Below, piece after piece: positions 17,568 through 28,102 of a stretch of DNA of 64,000 nucleotides. Origin of the DNA: Gloeocapsopsis sp. IPPAS B-1203 (GTDB lineage Bacteria; Cyanobacteriota; Cyanobacteriia; Cyanobacteriales; Chroococcidiopsidaceae); NCBI RefSeq assembly GCF_002749975.1, contig NZ_PEIG01000001.1, positions 248,001 to 312,000 of the forward strand, written 5' to 3'. The position numbers and the translations under genes are program-made. How positions within the stretch are numbered: position 1 is the first letter of the stretch; each line of letters opens with the position of its first letter. The notes below the pieces were generated by a model. That model was given only the letters and a program-made list of their open reading frames with translations, did not search any database and was not told the origin of the DNA.

Positions 17568-18731
17568 TTACTTGCCCATCCCTAATTGCTGTGCTTTTTG
17601 GTAAACCTTACCTTCAGTTAGCAAAGAAGGAGCAATGACAACTTCTACCTGCTGCATTTCTTTGAGATCTTTAGCTCCCAGCGTGCCCATACTAGTTTTC
17701 AAAGCTCCCAAGAAGTTATGAGTACCATCATCAAGTTGTGCTGGTCCGCGGAGAATTTGTTCTAACGAACCAGTTGTACCAACGCGAATGCGAGTGCCAC
17801 GAGGTAATACAGGGCTAGGTGTTGCCATACCCCAATGAAAGCCACGTCCTGGAGCTTCTGCACAGCGAGCAAAAGGAGAACCAATCATGACACCATCAGC
17901 ACCGCAGGCAATACACTTACAAATATCTCCACCAGTAATCAAGCCGCCATCAGCAATAACTGGAACATAATTGCCAGTTTCTTGATAATAGTCATCGCGG
18001 GCAGCCGCACAGTCAGCGATCGCAGTTGCTTGGGGTATCCCTACACCAAGTACGCCCCGTGAGGTACAAGCAGCACCAGGTCCAATTCCCACTAAAACTC
18101 CCGCAGCACCAGCTTTCATGAGATTTAGAGTAACTTCATAAGTTACACAATTTCCCAATACGACTGGCATAGGCATCTGACGGCAAAATTCAGCTAAATC
18201 TAAATTAGCCATTGATTCAGGTGATAAATGAGCCGTAGAAACTACTGTTGCTTGGACAAAAAATAAATCAGCTCCAGCTTTAGCAACAGTTTCACCATAC
18301 TTACTAGCACCTGCTGGAGTCGCACTAACAGCAGCAATACCCCCTTGCCGTTTGATTTCCTGAATGCGTTGCTCAATGAGTTCCGGCTTAACAGGCTCAG
18401 CATAGAGTTCTTGCATCAATGGGACAAATTCATGCGCACCCACTGCAGCAATTTTGTCTAAAATAGGATTTGGATCAGCATAACGAGTTTGGATACCCTC
18501 CAAATTCAACACACCCAATGCACCCAATTCTGATAAAAGCACTGCCATACGGACATCAACAACTCCATCCATAGCGCTGGCAATAATCGGAATCTCGCGC
18601 TTAATACTGCCGATTTGCCAATGCGTATCTGCTAAACTTGGGTCTAGCGTGCGCTGTCCAGGAACGAGCGCAATTTCATCAATTCCGTAGGCTCGGCGAG
18701 CCATCTTCCCACGCCCAATCTGAATATCCAC
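17568..18731 (-). CDS. guaB3: GuaB3 family IMP-dehydrogenase-related protein
   Basis: 387 residues, (beta/alpha)8 barrel of the IMPDH/GMPR superfamily without the CBS pair of true IMPDH, typical of the cyanobacterial/actinobacterial GuaB3 group. IRGKMARRAYGIDE-type N-terminus, VLVGIGPGAACTSRGVLGVG with the catalytic-loop Cys, and VIADGGLITGGDICKCIACG followed by GADGVMIGSPFA are visible. GuaB3 proteins have been reported to act as GMP reductases in the purine pool, so annotation as IMP dehydrogenase may mislead. Start is GTG. Upstream of yfr1 and trxA. Confidence 0.9.
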   Translation of the reverse strand: MDIQIGRGKMARRAYGIDEIALVPGQRTLDPSLADTHWQIGSIKREIPIIASAMDGVVDVRMAVLLSELGALGVLNLEGIQTRYADPNPILDKIAAVGAHEFVPLMQELYAEPVKPELIEQRIQEIKRQGGIAAVSATPAGASKYGETVAKAGADLFFVQATVVSTAHLSPESMANLDLAEFCRQMPMPVVLGNCVTYEVTLNLMKAGAAGVLVGIGPGAACTSRGVLGVGIPQATAIADCAAARDDYYQETGNYVPVIADGGLITGGDICKCIACGADGVMIGSPFARCAEAPGRGFHWGMATPSPVLPRGTRIRVGTTGSLEQILRGPAQLDDGTHNFLGALKTSMGTLGAKDLKEMQQVEVVIAPSLLTEGKVYQKAQQLGMGK

Positions 18732-18927
18732 GCCTGTTACTTCTTAAGTTCCACTACTGTTTTTGTTAGCGTACCAAATTGCAAGGAAATTTATTTTACT
18801 TCTAGATATGCTAGGTAATTATTGCTGCAAAAGAATTTATGCAAGTTCGCTAGAATAAAAAAAGCCATAGCTAAATCATAACAAGCTATTTACTCACTCA
18901 TAGCACCTGCAGTTTGACGGTTAAGCT

Positions 18928-21356
18928 TTGATTCAATCAGAGACTCTAGAACTACTCGAATGGTCGCGCCTGTGTCAACACTTGTCCACCTTTGCGGCAA
19001 CGAAATTAGGGGCAACAGCAGCGCGTAATTTACAAATTCCCCTATCTCAAAAACACAGTGAAGAACTACTAGCGCAAACTAAGGAAGCATATCAGCTAGA
19101 AAATAGCCTCACCGGAGGTTTATCTTTTGAAGGTATTCAAGATATTGGTGATGCTTTAGAGCGCGTTCAACGTCAAGGAATTTTAACCGGAGAAGAACTT
19201 TTAGCGATCGCAACAACTCTGGCGGGAACTCGCCAACTGCGTCGCGCTATTGACAATCAATCAGATGTACCCGTTCTCACTGCATTAGTTGCCGATATTC
19301 GCACTTATCCAGAAATAGAGCAAGAAATTCATCGTTGTATCGATGAACGCGGACAAGTTAGCGATCGCGCGAGTACAAAACTTTCTGATATTCGTCATTC
19401 ACTACGGCAAATTCGCAGTCAAATTACACAAAAACTGCAAAATATTTTGCAACGGCAAGCTAATGCCGTTCAAGAACTACTGATCACTAAACGTGGCGAT
19501 CGCTTTGTGATTCCGGTAAAAGCACCACAAAAAGACGCTGTTCCAGGAATTGTGCATGATACTTCTACGAGCGGCGCGACACTTTACATTGAACCAAATT
19601 CTGTCGTTCCTCTCGGAAATCAACTCCGGCAATTAATTGTCAAAGAGCAAGCTGAAGAAACAGCCATTCGTCGGGCTTTATCAGAGCAAATCGCTGCTGT
19701 CACCTCTGATTTGGAGCATTTACTTAGTGTTACCACAATTATTGACCTTGCTTGCGCTCGTGCTCGCTACAGCTATTGGTTAAAAGCAAATCCACCAAGG
19801 TTTATTGAACGTGGTACAGGTGAAATAATTACTTTACGGCAACTCCATCATCCTTACTTGTGTGGCAGTTTGCTCACGAACAAGGTGCAGCCGTTATTCC
19901 GGTCGATTTGGTCATCAAGCCCCAAATTCGGGTAGTCACAATTACAGGACCGAATACTGGGGGCAAAACTGTCACGCTGAAAACTCTCGGCTTAGCAGCT
20001 TTGATGGCAAAGGTAGGGCTATTTATACCTGCACGCGAACCTGTAGAAATTCCCTGGTTTGATCAAGTCTTAGCTGATATTGGCGACGAACAATCACTTC
20101 AACAGAGTTTATCGACCTTTTCTGGTCATATTCGCCGCATTAGTCGAATTATCAATGCGTTATCCAGTAGTCATCCGGATCTAGATTCAACTCTAACCCC
20201 TCGTCCCTCCCTAGTTTTACTCGACGAGGTAGGTGCAGGAACTGATCCGGTAGAAGGTAGTGCCTTGGCGATCGCCCTTTTGCAATACTTAGCAGATCAT
20301 GCCCAATTGAGTATTGCCACAACACATTTTGGCGAACTGAAAGCGTTGAAATACCAAGATGAACGTTTTGAGAATGCTTCAGTCGAATTTGATGAAGAAA
20401 CCCTCTCGCCAACCTATCGCCTGTTATGGGGAATTCCTGGACGTTCTAATGCTTTAACAATCGCTCGCCGCTTGGGACTAAATGCAGAAGTCGTGGAGCA
20501 AGCGAAAACTAAACTTGGCGGCGCAACCGAAGACGTAAACCAAGTCATTGCTGGCTTAGAAGCACAACGGCGGCTGCAAGAAACCAAAGCAACAGAAGCA
20601 GAAAAGTTACTACAACAAGTGCAACGACTATACACTGAAGTATCACAAAAGGCTTCACTATTACAAGAGCGCGAAGCTCAACTAAGACAGCAACAAGAGC
20701 AATCAATTCAACAAGCACTCGTTCAAGCTAAAGGTGAAATAGCACAAGTTATTCGTCGCCTCCAGCAAGGTACGACAACAGCCCAAGATGCACAACAAGC
20801 AACAGATGCTCTTTCTCAAATTGCCCAGAAGCATCTTCCACCACCACCCAAACCTAAACCAGGATTTAAACCACAAGTAGGCGATCGCGTCCGCATACCG
20901 CGTCTAGGTCAAACTGCTGAAGTCATCAGCGCACCTGACGAAGATGGTGACTTAAGTGTTCGCTTCGGGTTAATGAAAATGAGCGTCAAGCTCGCAGATA
21001 TTGAATCGTTAGATGGACAAAAAGCTGAAGTAGTTACTACTAAGAAGCAAGTCAAAGAAGCAGCGCGTAGCAGTACTAAGCAAGACTCACCTGTGGCAAC
21101 GCCATCCTCACTTACAATTCGCACATCACAAAACACAATTGATTTGCGAGGAAACCGAGTTGCAGATGCAGAAATGATTTTAGAACGAGCGATCGCACCT
21201 GCTCAAGGACCAGTTTGGATCATTCACGGACATGGCACTGGCAAACTCAGACAAGGAGTTCACGCATTCTTGCAGCAGCATCCCCGCATTAGTCATTTTG
21301 AGCCAGCAGCCCCAGAAGATGGAGGCACAGGTGTTACAGTGGCTTACGTTGAATAA
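18928..21356 (+). pseudogene. mutS2: MutS2 endonuclease, split by a single-base frameshift
   Basis: The first frame (18928-19935, TTG start, 335 codons) runs through the MutS core and clamp (SETLELLEWSRLCQHL ... TLRQLHHPYL), then goes out of frame. The second frame begins in register at 19860 with VWQFAHEQGAAVIPVDLVIK and continues through Walker A (TGPNTGGKT), Walker B (LLDEVGAGTDP), the long coiled coil (about residues 200-320) and the C-terminal Smr nuclease domain (TIDLRGNRVADAE, HGHGTGKLR). Joining TAC-TT(N)-GTG-TGG at 19856-19862 restores one MutS2 of about 808 residues, so one base is missing near 19859. MutS2 suppresses recombination and rescues collided ribosomes. Either a real inactivating mutation or a sequencing/assembly error. 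Confidence 0.9.
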
Positions 21357-21466
21357 AAAGAATTGTCTCAACTCTCTTAAACTCATAACTCAGCACTCAA
21401 CACTCATAACTCAATGCAAGCAGTTAGGATAAAACAGCTATATGCTTAGCTTGGTGACGTCAGATC

Positions 21467-22798
21467 ATGCCGCTTGAACCCGATTCTCCCCCACCCAATC
21501 CTACTTCAGGTGTTGAGTCACAGCCAGAGGTGTTGTCCGATCGCACTCAAAACACTGAACTTGCTCCGAAAGGATCGCTATCGCAACAGGCTTTAGCCGC
21601 CCTCGCTTCAATGCAATCACCGCAGCACCAAGCTACTATAGACCGTCTGACGAGAGCACAACAGGGAAATCACATTCCCGACTTGCAGGCAACTGGAATG
21701 ACTCTGATTGCGATCGCCATCATTATTTTTGGCTTAGCGTTGGGTAATGAGTTACTGGCTTGGTTTGGAGTTGTGCTGACACTTCTCCTATCAATAGCAA
21801 TGCTACTCCCGTGGTTGAAAGCTGTCATCCAAGAATTGTTTTCTGCGCAAGAGCGATCGCTATTTGTGGCTATAGTAGGGGTTGTTGTTGCTTTGATCGG
21901 CATCGTAGAACTTACAGGTATCAATCGCCGCCTGCTATTTTGGGGTAGTCAGCTTAACTGGGAAGCTTTCGGTACGCTTGCTGAGTGGATTGGTGCTTTA
22001 GGGCAAATCTTAATTGCCGTGCTTGCAGTTTTTGTTGCTTGGCGACAGTACGTTATTTCTAAAGACCTAACAATTCAACAAAATTTGCTGACAGTGCAGC
22101 AAAACTTAATTACGCAACAACAAACAATTGACAGCTATTTTCAAGGAATTTCTGATCTTGTCTTGGATGACGAAGGATTGCTAGAAGATTGGCCTCAAGA
22201 ACGAGCATTAGCTGAAGGACGGACAGCAGCAATTTTGAGTAGTGTCGATCGCGATGGTAAAGCTAAAATTTTACGATTTCTCTCTAGCTCTAGGTTACTA
22301 ACACCACTTAAGCGCGACTCTCGCTTGGGAAGAGCGATTCTAAATGGTGACGGTGGCTATGCTGAAGATCGTGTTTTTGGAGTGCGCGTCATCGACTTAG
22401 GAGTCATGCTGGCGGGCGCGGATCTATCGGGTACTGATTTACGTTGGACAGACTTGAGCGAAGCAAATCTCATTCGCGTCAACCTTAGTCATTGTGACTT
22501 AGTACGAGCCAACTTCGCCCGCACGATTTTAGCAGAAGCTAAGTTCATTAGTGCAGATTTAAAGGGAACGCTCTTATTCTACGGCTCAGCCGCAACTGCT
22601 AGTCCTCGTAGCCGTACTGAACCACCAAACTATAGAACAGGAGAATATACTGGCGCTGTGATTGAAAATGCTGACTTTACAAACGCGCAGCGGATGTCTG
22701 AATCAACACGTTACTATTGCTGTGCTTGGGGTGGTGAAAAAACAAGAGCAACTATTCCTGGGGGTTGTAACGGAATTCCTAATAAGTTAGAGAAATAG
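21467..22798 (+). CDS. Membrane pentapeptide-repeat protein
   Basis: 443 residues. N-terminal 70 residues polar and proline-rich; transmembrane segments at about 77-97 and 98-116, another pair at about 128-148 and 165-193 (ALGQILIAVLAVFVAW). A short glutamine-rich linker (TIQQNLLTVQQNLITQQQ) follows, then a soluble part with GLEDW/ILRFLSSSRLL elements, and a short pentapeptide block near residues 310-365 (ADLSGTDLRWTDLSEANL). The tail contains cysteines. Function unknown; membrane-anchored pentapeptide proteins of this layout occur widely in cyanobacteria. Confidence 0.8.
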   Translation: MPLEPDSPPPNPTSGVESQPEVLSDRTQNTELAPKGSLSQQALAALASMQSPQHQATIDRLTRAQQGNHIPDLQATGMTLIAIAIIIFGLALGNELLAWFGVVLTLLLSIAMLLPWLKAVIQELFSAQERSLFVAIVGVVVALIGIVELTGINRRLLFWGSQLNWEAFGTLAEWIGALGQILIAVLAVFVAWRQYVISKDLTIQQNLLTVQQNLITQQQTIDSYFQGISDLVLDDEGLLEDWPQERALAEGRTAAILSSVDRDGKAKILRFLSSSRLLTPLKRDSRLGRAILNGDGGYAEDRVFGVRVIDLGVMLAGADLSGTDLRWTDLSEANLIRVNLSHCDLVRANFARTILAEAKFISADLKGTLLFYGSAATASPRSRTEPPNYRTGEYTGAVIENADFTNAQRMSESTRYYCCAWGGEKTRATIPGGCNGIPNKLEK

Positions 22799-22969
22799 TT
22801 CTTGTTTTAATACTTTTATTAATGGTATTCTTTAGTAAGAATAGGTTTTATAGTTGGGTTTAAAAACTTATAAAAAAAATGTACAGATTTCCATTATGGA
22901 ATAGATTATACCAGAAAAATGTAGTGATTTTCGTGAGAAACTTTCAATATTCAACACGCAAGAAGTAGA

Positions 22970-24001
22970 TTGCCTAAGTATTCATTAGTTGTTCCCATTT
23001 TCAATGAAGAAAAAACGATTCCGGCGCTGTATCAACGCCTGTGTATTGTAATGGAACGACTAGACGGAGAAGTAGAATTAATTTTAGTGAATGACGGTAG
23101 TCGCGATCGCTCGTTACAACTACTGCGCGAACTAAATTATCAAGACCCCCGCGTTTGTTATCTAAGCTTAGCCCGTAACTTTGGTCATCAAATTGCTGTA
23201 ACAGCAGGTTTAAACTTTGTGCGGGGTCAAGTTGCGATTGTGCTAGATGGCGATTTGCAAGATCCTCCAGAACTGATCCCCGATATGATTGAAAAGTGGC
23301 GACAAGGATATCAAGTTGTTTACGCCCAACGCACGCAACGCCGTCAAGAGAATTGGTTTAAGCGGTTTACAGCTTATTTTTTTTATCGTCTACTCAAGCG
23401 CTTAGCCGATGTGGATATTCCCACAGACACGGGCGATTTTTGTTTGCTGGATCGCCAGGTGGTGGATGTACTCAATGCAATGCCTGAACGAAATCGCTAC
23501 ATTCGCGGGCTGCGATCTTGGGTAGGTTTTCCTCAAACTGCAATTCAATTTGAACGCGATCCGCGTTTTGCCGGAGAAGTTAAATATACATTCGCAAAAT
23601 CTTTAGCGTTAGCTGTCAACGGCTTAGTATCCTTTTCTAAAGTGCCATTGCGATTGTCTACTTATGTAGGATTACTTGCTGCGATCGTCGCAATTTTGAT
23701 GGCGCTTTTGGTACTCTATTGGCGACTTTTTGTCCCAAGTTCGCGTCTAGAAGGTTTTGCGATTATTTTAGTTGCAATCTTTTTTATCGGTGCTGTTCAA
23801 CTTGTCAGTATTGGAATTTTAGGCGAGTATGTTGGACGTATTTACGAAGAAGTTAAAGGAAGACCACTGTATACTTTGGCAGAAGTCGGCGGATTGAACA
23901 ACGAAATCGCAACTTCTTACAATCACACACAACCCCAATCACGTACTACTAAAATCTCAAACTTGGCATCAGAGGAAAGAAGAACATCTAAAGATTTATA
24001 G
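22970..24001 (+). CDS. Family 2 glycosyltransferase (DPM1/GtrB-like)
   Basis: 343 residues. GT-A domain at the N-terminus: [31 protein letters not shown], and [16 protein letters not shown] with the metal-binding DxD-type motif. Two transmembrane helices near residues 228-250 and 262-285 precede a cytoplasmic tail. This is the polyprenyl-phosphate sugar transferase type, expected to load a sugar onto a lipid carrier at the inner face of the membrane. Start codon TTG. The last 79 bases overlap the convergent methyltransferase gene. Confidence 0.88.
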   Translation: MPKYSLVVPIFNEEKTIPALYQRLCIVMERLDGEVELILVNDGSRDRSLQLLRELNYQDPRVCYLSLARNFGHQIAVTAGLNFVRGQVAIVLDGDLQDPPELIPDMIEKWRQGYQVVYAQRTQRRQENWFKRFTAYFFYRLLKRLADVDIPTDTGDFCLLDRQVVDVLNAMPERNRYIRGLRSWVGFPQTAIQFERDPRFAGEVKYTFAKSLALAVNGLVSFSKVPLRLSTYVGLLAAIVAILMALLVLYWRLFVPSSRLEGFAIILVAIFFIGAVQLVSIGILGEYVGRIYEEVKGRPLYTLAEVGGLNNEIATSYNHTQPQSRTTKISNLASEERRTSKDL

Positions 24002-24735
24002 TGACTTTGGCACCAAGATCTAAAACTCTGCATAGCTTTTGGGAAAACATCATCAGGAACGTACCAGCAAGAAGCATGAGGTTTTGTTTGGTAAATATCG
24101 AGTAACTCACCGACAGTTTGCGCAATTTGCCACTGTGCAGCAATTACATATTCCATTTTGGCACCTTGTTGTAGCAGTAGTTGTGTTACTTCCTGTTGTG
24201 AAGCACTGTAAGTTTCTGGCTGAAATCCTGGTTGATTTTGGAGTATCTCTAACCACTGATTTTCAAATTCTGTTTGATGTTCAGTTCTTTTACTTTGACA
24301 GTGGAGATAAACGCCATTTGGCTTGAGCACTCGGCGAATTTCACTTAGGGCTTGTTGCCAACTAGGAATGAGATGTATGATATGCCGTGTCAGCACAACA
24401 TCAAAGAAGTCATTTTCAAAAGGAAGCGAAGCAGCATCCGTTTGAATCAATGTGAGATTGTCTGGAATACCTTGTAACTTGTGGCGAATTTCCTCCATCA
24501 TCTGTTTTGAGATATCAACGCCTGTGTAGGAATATCCTCGTTTAATAATTGGTATGGCGTTCAACCCCGTACCAATCCCTGGTTCCAAAAATTTTGTCTC
24601 TGGTGTTGTGTTAACTAGGCGCAGAATACAATTCGTGACTTGTTCAGATATATACGGTGGTAATGCTCTGGTAGCATCATAAATCTGAGCTATCAGGTTG
24701 TAGTAATTGCTCAAAGCTTTATCCCTGAGTACCAA
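23923..24735 (-). CDS. SAM-dependent methyltransferase
   Basis: 270-residue class I methyltransferase (Methyltransf_11 type). Motif I is [16 protein letters not shown] at about residues 48-63, followed by [14 protein letters not shown] (motif post-I), [17 protein letters not shown] (motif II) and [11 protein letters not shown] (motif III). No membrane span. Substrate unknown; the family includes quinone and small-molecule methyltransferases. The 3' end overlaps the glycosyltransferase gene on the other strand by 79 bases. Confidence 0.85.
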   Translation of the reverse strand: MVLRDKALSNYYNLIAQIYDATRALPPYISEQVTNCILRLVNTTPETKFLEPGIGTGLNAIPIIKRGYSYTGVDISKQMMEEIRHKLQGIPDNLTLIQTDAASLPFENDFFDVVLTRHIIHLIPSWQQALSEIRRVLKPNGVYLHCQSKRTEHQTEFENQWLEILQNQPGFQPETYSASQQEVTQLLLQQGAKMEYVIAAQWQIAQTVGELLDIYQTKPHASCWYVPDDVFPKAMQSFRSWCQSHYKSLDVLLSSDAKFEILVVRDWGCV

Positions 24736-24967
24736 TTTACTAAATAGCTTCCATTATATTTACTGGCGTAAAATTGGATAATAGCGTTGAGAATACCTAC
24801 TTTATTTTGCTGAGGATTTAGAGTATATTGTTGAATAATGGAAATATAATTTTATTTTTTATTTTTGGTTATATTTCTATTATGAAATATTTATATTATA
24901 GACAATAATTTGGTAGAAGAAACAACCCTAACTCAAATTTTTTGCGATCAAGCTAGGGATTTTAGTT

Positions 24968-25810
24968 TCAAGCTTTGGTTGTAGGCATGACAACTTTCTT
25001 AGCTAAACCTGCAGTTTGCAGGAGTTTAATTGCCCACCAAGTCATATCAATTTCCCACCAACGCTGTCCTGCTTTTGCCACATTGGGGTAAGCATGGTGG
25101 TTATTATGCCAGCCTTCGCCATAGGTTAAGATTGCTGCCCACCAAAGATTTCGGGAATTGTCACTCACTTGAAAGTTCCGATAACCGCGCAGGTGAGTTG
25201 CAGAATTAATTAACCAAGTCGTGTGCCAAAGTAATACTGATCTCACAAAAATACCGTAGATAACAAAAGACCATCCTCCCAAAACGTACAATAAAATGCC
25301 TAGAGGAAGTTGAAGAAGCAAAAAATTACGATTTAACCAACGATAGTAAGCGTCACGGGCTAAGTCGGGAGCAAATCTTTTATAATTTTCGTGGTCAAAA
25401 AACTCTGGACGTGGATAGAAGATCCACAGCATATGACTCCACCAAAAACCGCGCTGTGAAGAGTAAGGATCTTTGTCTTTGTCTTCGGTATGTGCGTGAT
25501 GCAATCGATGACTTGCTACCCAAAAAATGGGTCCTCCTTGAATCGCTAACGCGCCTAAAGTTGCGATCACATATTCTAACCACTTGGGCGACACCTGCAA
25601 GCTGCGGTGACTTAAAAGCCTGTGGTAGCCTAAACAGATACCGATACTGCCGAACAACCAGTGGAGGAATAGCGTCACTCCCAATGCCGACCAAGAAAAA
25701 TTCCAAAATGCGGCGATCGCTACAGCATGAACTGTACCAAAAAATGCCACGTTGACCCAACTTAGAGCAAGCGGCTGCTTACCCTCAGCGTTGATGGCTG
25801 ATGTTGTCAT
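24968..25810 (-). CDS. desC: Acyl-lipid delta-9 fatty acid desaturase
   Basis: Membrane di-iron desaturase putting the first double bond in acyl chains of membrane lipids. All three histidine boxes are present: HRLLSH (63-68), HRLHH (101-105) and HNNHH (235-239). Hydrophobic stretches at about 22-60 and 165-200 supply the four membrane spans. 280 residues matches DesC, with conserved QGGPIFWVASHRLHHAHTED. Divergent from a TetR regulator, with two TetR-type palindromes between them, suggesting lipid-state control. Confidence 0.92.
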   Translation of the reverse strand: MTTSAINAEGKQPLALSWVNVAFFGTVHAVAIAAFWNFSWSALGVTLFLHWLFGSIGICLGYHRLLSHRSLQVSPKWLEYVIATLGALAIQGGPIFWVASHRLHHAHTEDKDKDPYSSQRGFWWSHMLWIFYPRPEFFDHENYKRFAPDLARDAYYRWLNRNFLLLQLPLGILLYVLGGWSFVIYGIFVRSVLLWHTTWLINSATHLRGYRNFQVSDNSRNLWWAAILTYGEGWHNNHHAYPNVAKAGQRWWEIDMTWWAIKLLQTAGLAKKVVMPTTKA

Positions 25811-25899
25811 GAATGTTACCTTTAAATTTCTGTTAATCCAGTGCAGACAACACTGGTTATCGTTTGTAACGAGCGATCGCTCATTACTCTAGAAGGAGA

Positions 25900-25962
25900 T
25901 GCAAGTGCTACTTACATTCTTACCTTAACAACAATGCTGTAGAAATGCAAGTGTTACTTGCA
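25900..25962. promoter_or_regulatory. Two TetR-type operator palindromes
   Basis: TGCAAGT-GTT-ACTTGCA (25946-25962) is a perfect 7+3+7 palindrome; TGCAAGT-GCT-ACTTACA (25900-25916) is the same with one mismatch. Centres are 46 bases apart, in the divergent region between desC and the TetR gene. The repeated half-site AGTxxxACT is what a TetR dimer would bind, so autoregulation plus control of desC is likely. Directly seen repeats; the regulator link is inferred. Confidence 0.72.
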
Positions 25963-26007
25963 CAGTTATAACTAATGCAGTACTCCCGCTGATTGAAACT
26001 AGCCTGT

Positions 26008-27192
26008 ATGTCCACTCAAATTTCGACTCGACAAAGATTAATTAATGCAGCAATTGAGTTATTCGCCACTCAGGGAGTTACCGAAACAACAACAAAAGCC
26101 GTTGCTGAGTTAGCCCAAGTCAATGAAGTGACGCTGTTTCGGCATTTTGGGAATAAGCATGGTTTACTGCTAGCGGTCATTTCCGAGTCGGCAGTATTTC
26201 AAGAGTTGGGTGAAACTTTGCGCCAGCAAGCCCAACAAACACATAGTATTGCGCAAGCAATTCAATGGTATGCAGAGGATCGCTTAACGGCGATCGCGCA
26301 ATTTCCTGAATTGGTGCTGTCTATTTTAGGAGAAGCACGGCAATACCCAGCAGAAAATCGCCGGATTATTGGAAAATACATTGATCAAATCAGTCACGAT
26401 GTTGCCGAATATCTAGCAACCGTGATGCAACGAGAACAGTTACGCAGTCAATTACCCGTTGAAAAACTTGCAAGTTTACTTAATTATATTTTGTTAGGCT
26501 ACGCGATTATTGAATTAGCGACTGAAGTTAACGAATCGAGTGACCGAGAAGAATTTTTAAATGACTTGGTTCAACTATTTTTAGGAGAAAATATTGTTGC
26601 TACAACTGCAACAGAAAATGTAGCAGATTTACCAGCAAACTTAGTGCATACAATTCTGCAACAAGCTAAAAAATCAGGATCGCGAGATTATGCACTTGTT
26701 TACGTTTTATTTGCAACAGGCTTATCTCCAATAGATATTACTCATCTAGAGCGAAGTCATCAAATTAGCGATGCGCATCAACACTTATTACAAATCACGC
26801 AAGGTTCAGTTAGACAAGTTCCTGTTAATCAATGGATTATGGGTAAGCGCTACGGTTCTTACACTCGTAATCCACTGACACAATGGCTCAAAAGCCGCAA
26901 GGATGATTGTTCTGCTTTATTTCTCAATGATGATGGAATGCCAATAACAAAGCAAGAAATCGCAGCACGTTGGCAAGAATTAACTGAAGGATTATTAACC
27001 CTAGAGGGAAAAGTCCCAACGATAAAGCAAGCACAGCAAACTTGGTGTGTTGAGATGTTAGTGAAAGGAATCAGTATTGAAGATTTGAGTATTTTGACAG
27101 GATGGAGTTTAACCCAATTACAATCTTATGTATGTAGAGCAAAAGAGAAATTAGCCTTAGAGCAAGCCCTGCGTCTCGATCAAAAATCTTAG
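26008..27192 (+). CDS. TetR-family regulator with degenerate integrase-like C-terminal domain
   Basis: Start chosen at the ATG at 26008 (MSTQISTRQRL); an in-frame TTG exists at 25993. Residues about 5-55 are a TetR DNA-binding domain (AAIELFATQGVTETTTKAVA, VTLFRHFGNKHGLL), followed by a ligand-binding-like helical region to about 195. The remaining about 190 residues look like the catalytic half of a tyrosine recombinase: RDYALVYVLFATGLSPIDIT, KRYGSYTRNPLTQWLKS, MLVKGISIEDLSILTGWSLT and QLQSYVCRAKEK. The conserved Arg after TGL is Ser, the HxxR pair is missing and GH is GW, so recombinase activity is not expected. Probable regulator of desC. Confidence 0.82.
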   Translation: MSTQISTRQRLINAAIELFATQGVTETTTKAVAELAQVNEVTLFRHFGNKHGLLLAVISESAVFQELGETLRQQAQQTHSIAQAIQWYAEDRLTAIAQFPELVLSILGEARQYPAENRRIIGKYIDQISHDVAEYLATVMQREQLRSQLPVEKLASLLNYILLGYAIIELATEVNESSDREEFLNDLVQLFLGENIVATTATENVADLPANLVHTILQQAKKSGSRDYALVYVLFATGLSPIDITHLERSHQISDAHQHLLQITQGSVRQVPVNQWIMGKRYGSYTRNPLTQWLKSRKDDCSALFLNDDGMPITKQEIAARWQELTEGLLTLEGKVPTIKQAQQTWCVEMLVKGISIEDLSILTGWSLTQLQSYVCRAKEKLALEQALRLDQKS

Positions 27193-27364
27193 CATTGGAG
27201 CCAAGAGTCATATTTTTGCGGTTTCAACTCATCACAAGTAGAAATAAACTCTCGATGCAAAAAGTTGTTTTGATCGCCATAACAATTGTTTGAGGACGCG
27301 ACAAAATCTGCGGCATTGTTTACGACAAACTGTAAAATAAAGAAGCATTGAGAGGACTATGTTT

Positions 27365-28102
27365 ATGTCTCAAGCCACATCAGAAGCAACCGAAACAACT
27401 TCTTTGTTAGAGGTTGAAGATGAAGACATTCAATTTCCTCCCTGTGATTTAGACAGTGATGAGCCGCCCTTGGACACTGACCTACATCGTAATCAAATTG
27501 ACTTGCTGATTCGGCTATTACAAGCTTGGTGGCAAGACCGACAAGACTTCTACATTTCCGGCAACCTGACGGTATATTACAACGAACAGCAATTGAAGTC
27601 TCGTGACTTTCGCGGACCCGATGTGTTTGTGGTGCTGGGAACCGAAAAGAAAAACCGTCGTAGTTGGGCAATTTGGCAAGAAGGGGGAAAGTACCCCAAC
27701 TTGGTGATTGAACTGCTTTCGAGTTCTACGGCAAAAGTAGATAAAGGTGCGAAGAAAACGCTGTATCAGGAAGTGTGGCGCGTACCAGAATATTACTGGT
27801 TTCACCCAGATACATTAGAATTTGCGGGGTTTCGGTTAGTAGGTGGCGGCTACGAGGTGATTGCACCAACCGATAGCGGTAACTTACCCAGTGAGCAGTT
27901 GGGGCTAGAACTAGGAATTCACGAACAGCAATTACGCTGGTTTACCGCACAAGGCGATTTGATACCCTTACCCGAAGAAGTAGAACGCCAACGCGCTGAA
28001 CAGGAACGCCAACGCGCTGAACAAGCTCAGCAACGATTGGAGCAGCTAGAAAACTTTTTGCGATCGCAAGGCATTGAACCCGATCAACTACCCGATTTGT
28101 GA
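27365..28102 (+). CDS. Uma2 family (DUF820) putative endonuclease
   Basis: 245-247 residues, PD-(D/E)XK fold of the Uma2 group that is hugely expanded in cyanobacteria. The core shows FRGPDVFVVLGTEKKNR (the PD of the motif), YPNLVIELLSSSTAKVDKG (the ExE/D part) and EYYWFHPDTLEFAGFRL. A C-terminal coiled coil contains a repeated RQRAEQE heptad and ends in FLRSQGIEPDQLPDL. The ATG at 27365 is better spaced from AGAGG than the ATG at 27359. Function unproven; lies next to an IS1-like insertion. Confidence 0.82.
   Translation: MSQATSEATETTSLLEVEDEDIQFPPCDLDSDEPPLDTDLHRNQIDLLIRLLQAWWQDRQDFYISGNLTVYYNEQQLKSRDFRGPDVFVVLGTEKKNRRSWAIWQEGGKYPNLVIELLSSSTAKVDKGAKKTLYQEVWRVPEYYWFHPDTLEFAGFRLVGGGYEVIAPTDSGNLPSEQLGLELGIHEQQLRWFTAQGDLIPLPEEVERQRAEQERQRAEQAQQRLEQLENFLRSQGIEPDQLPDL

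Noticed and set aside
21370-21415. CATAACTCA/CACTCA repeats as a possible CRISPR
   Set aside because: Short repeated words without regular spacers; ordinary cyanobacterial STRR-like sequence.
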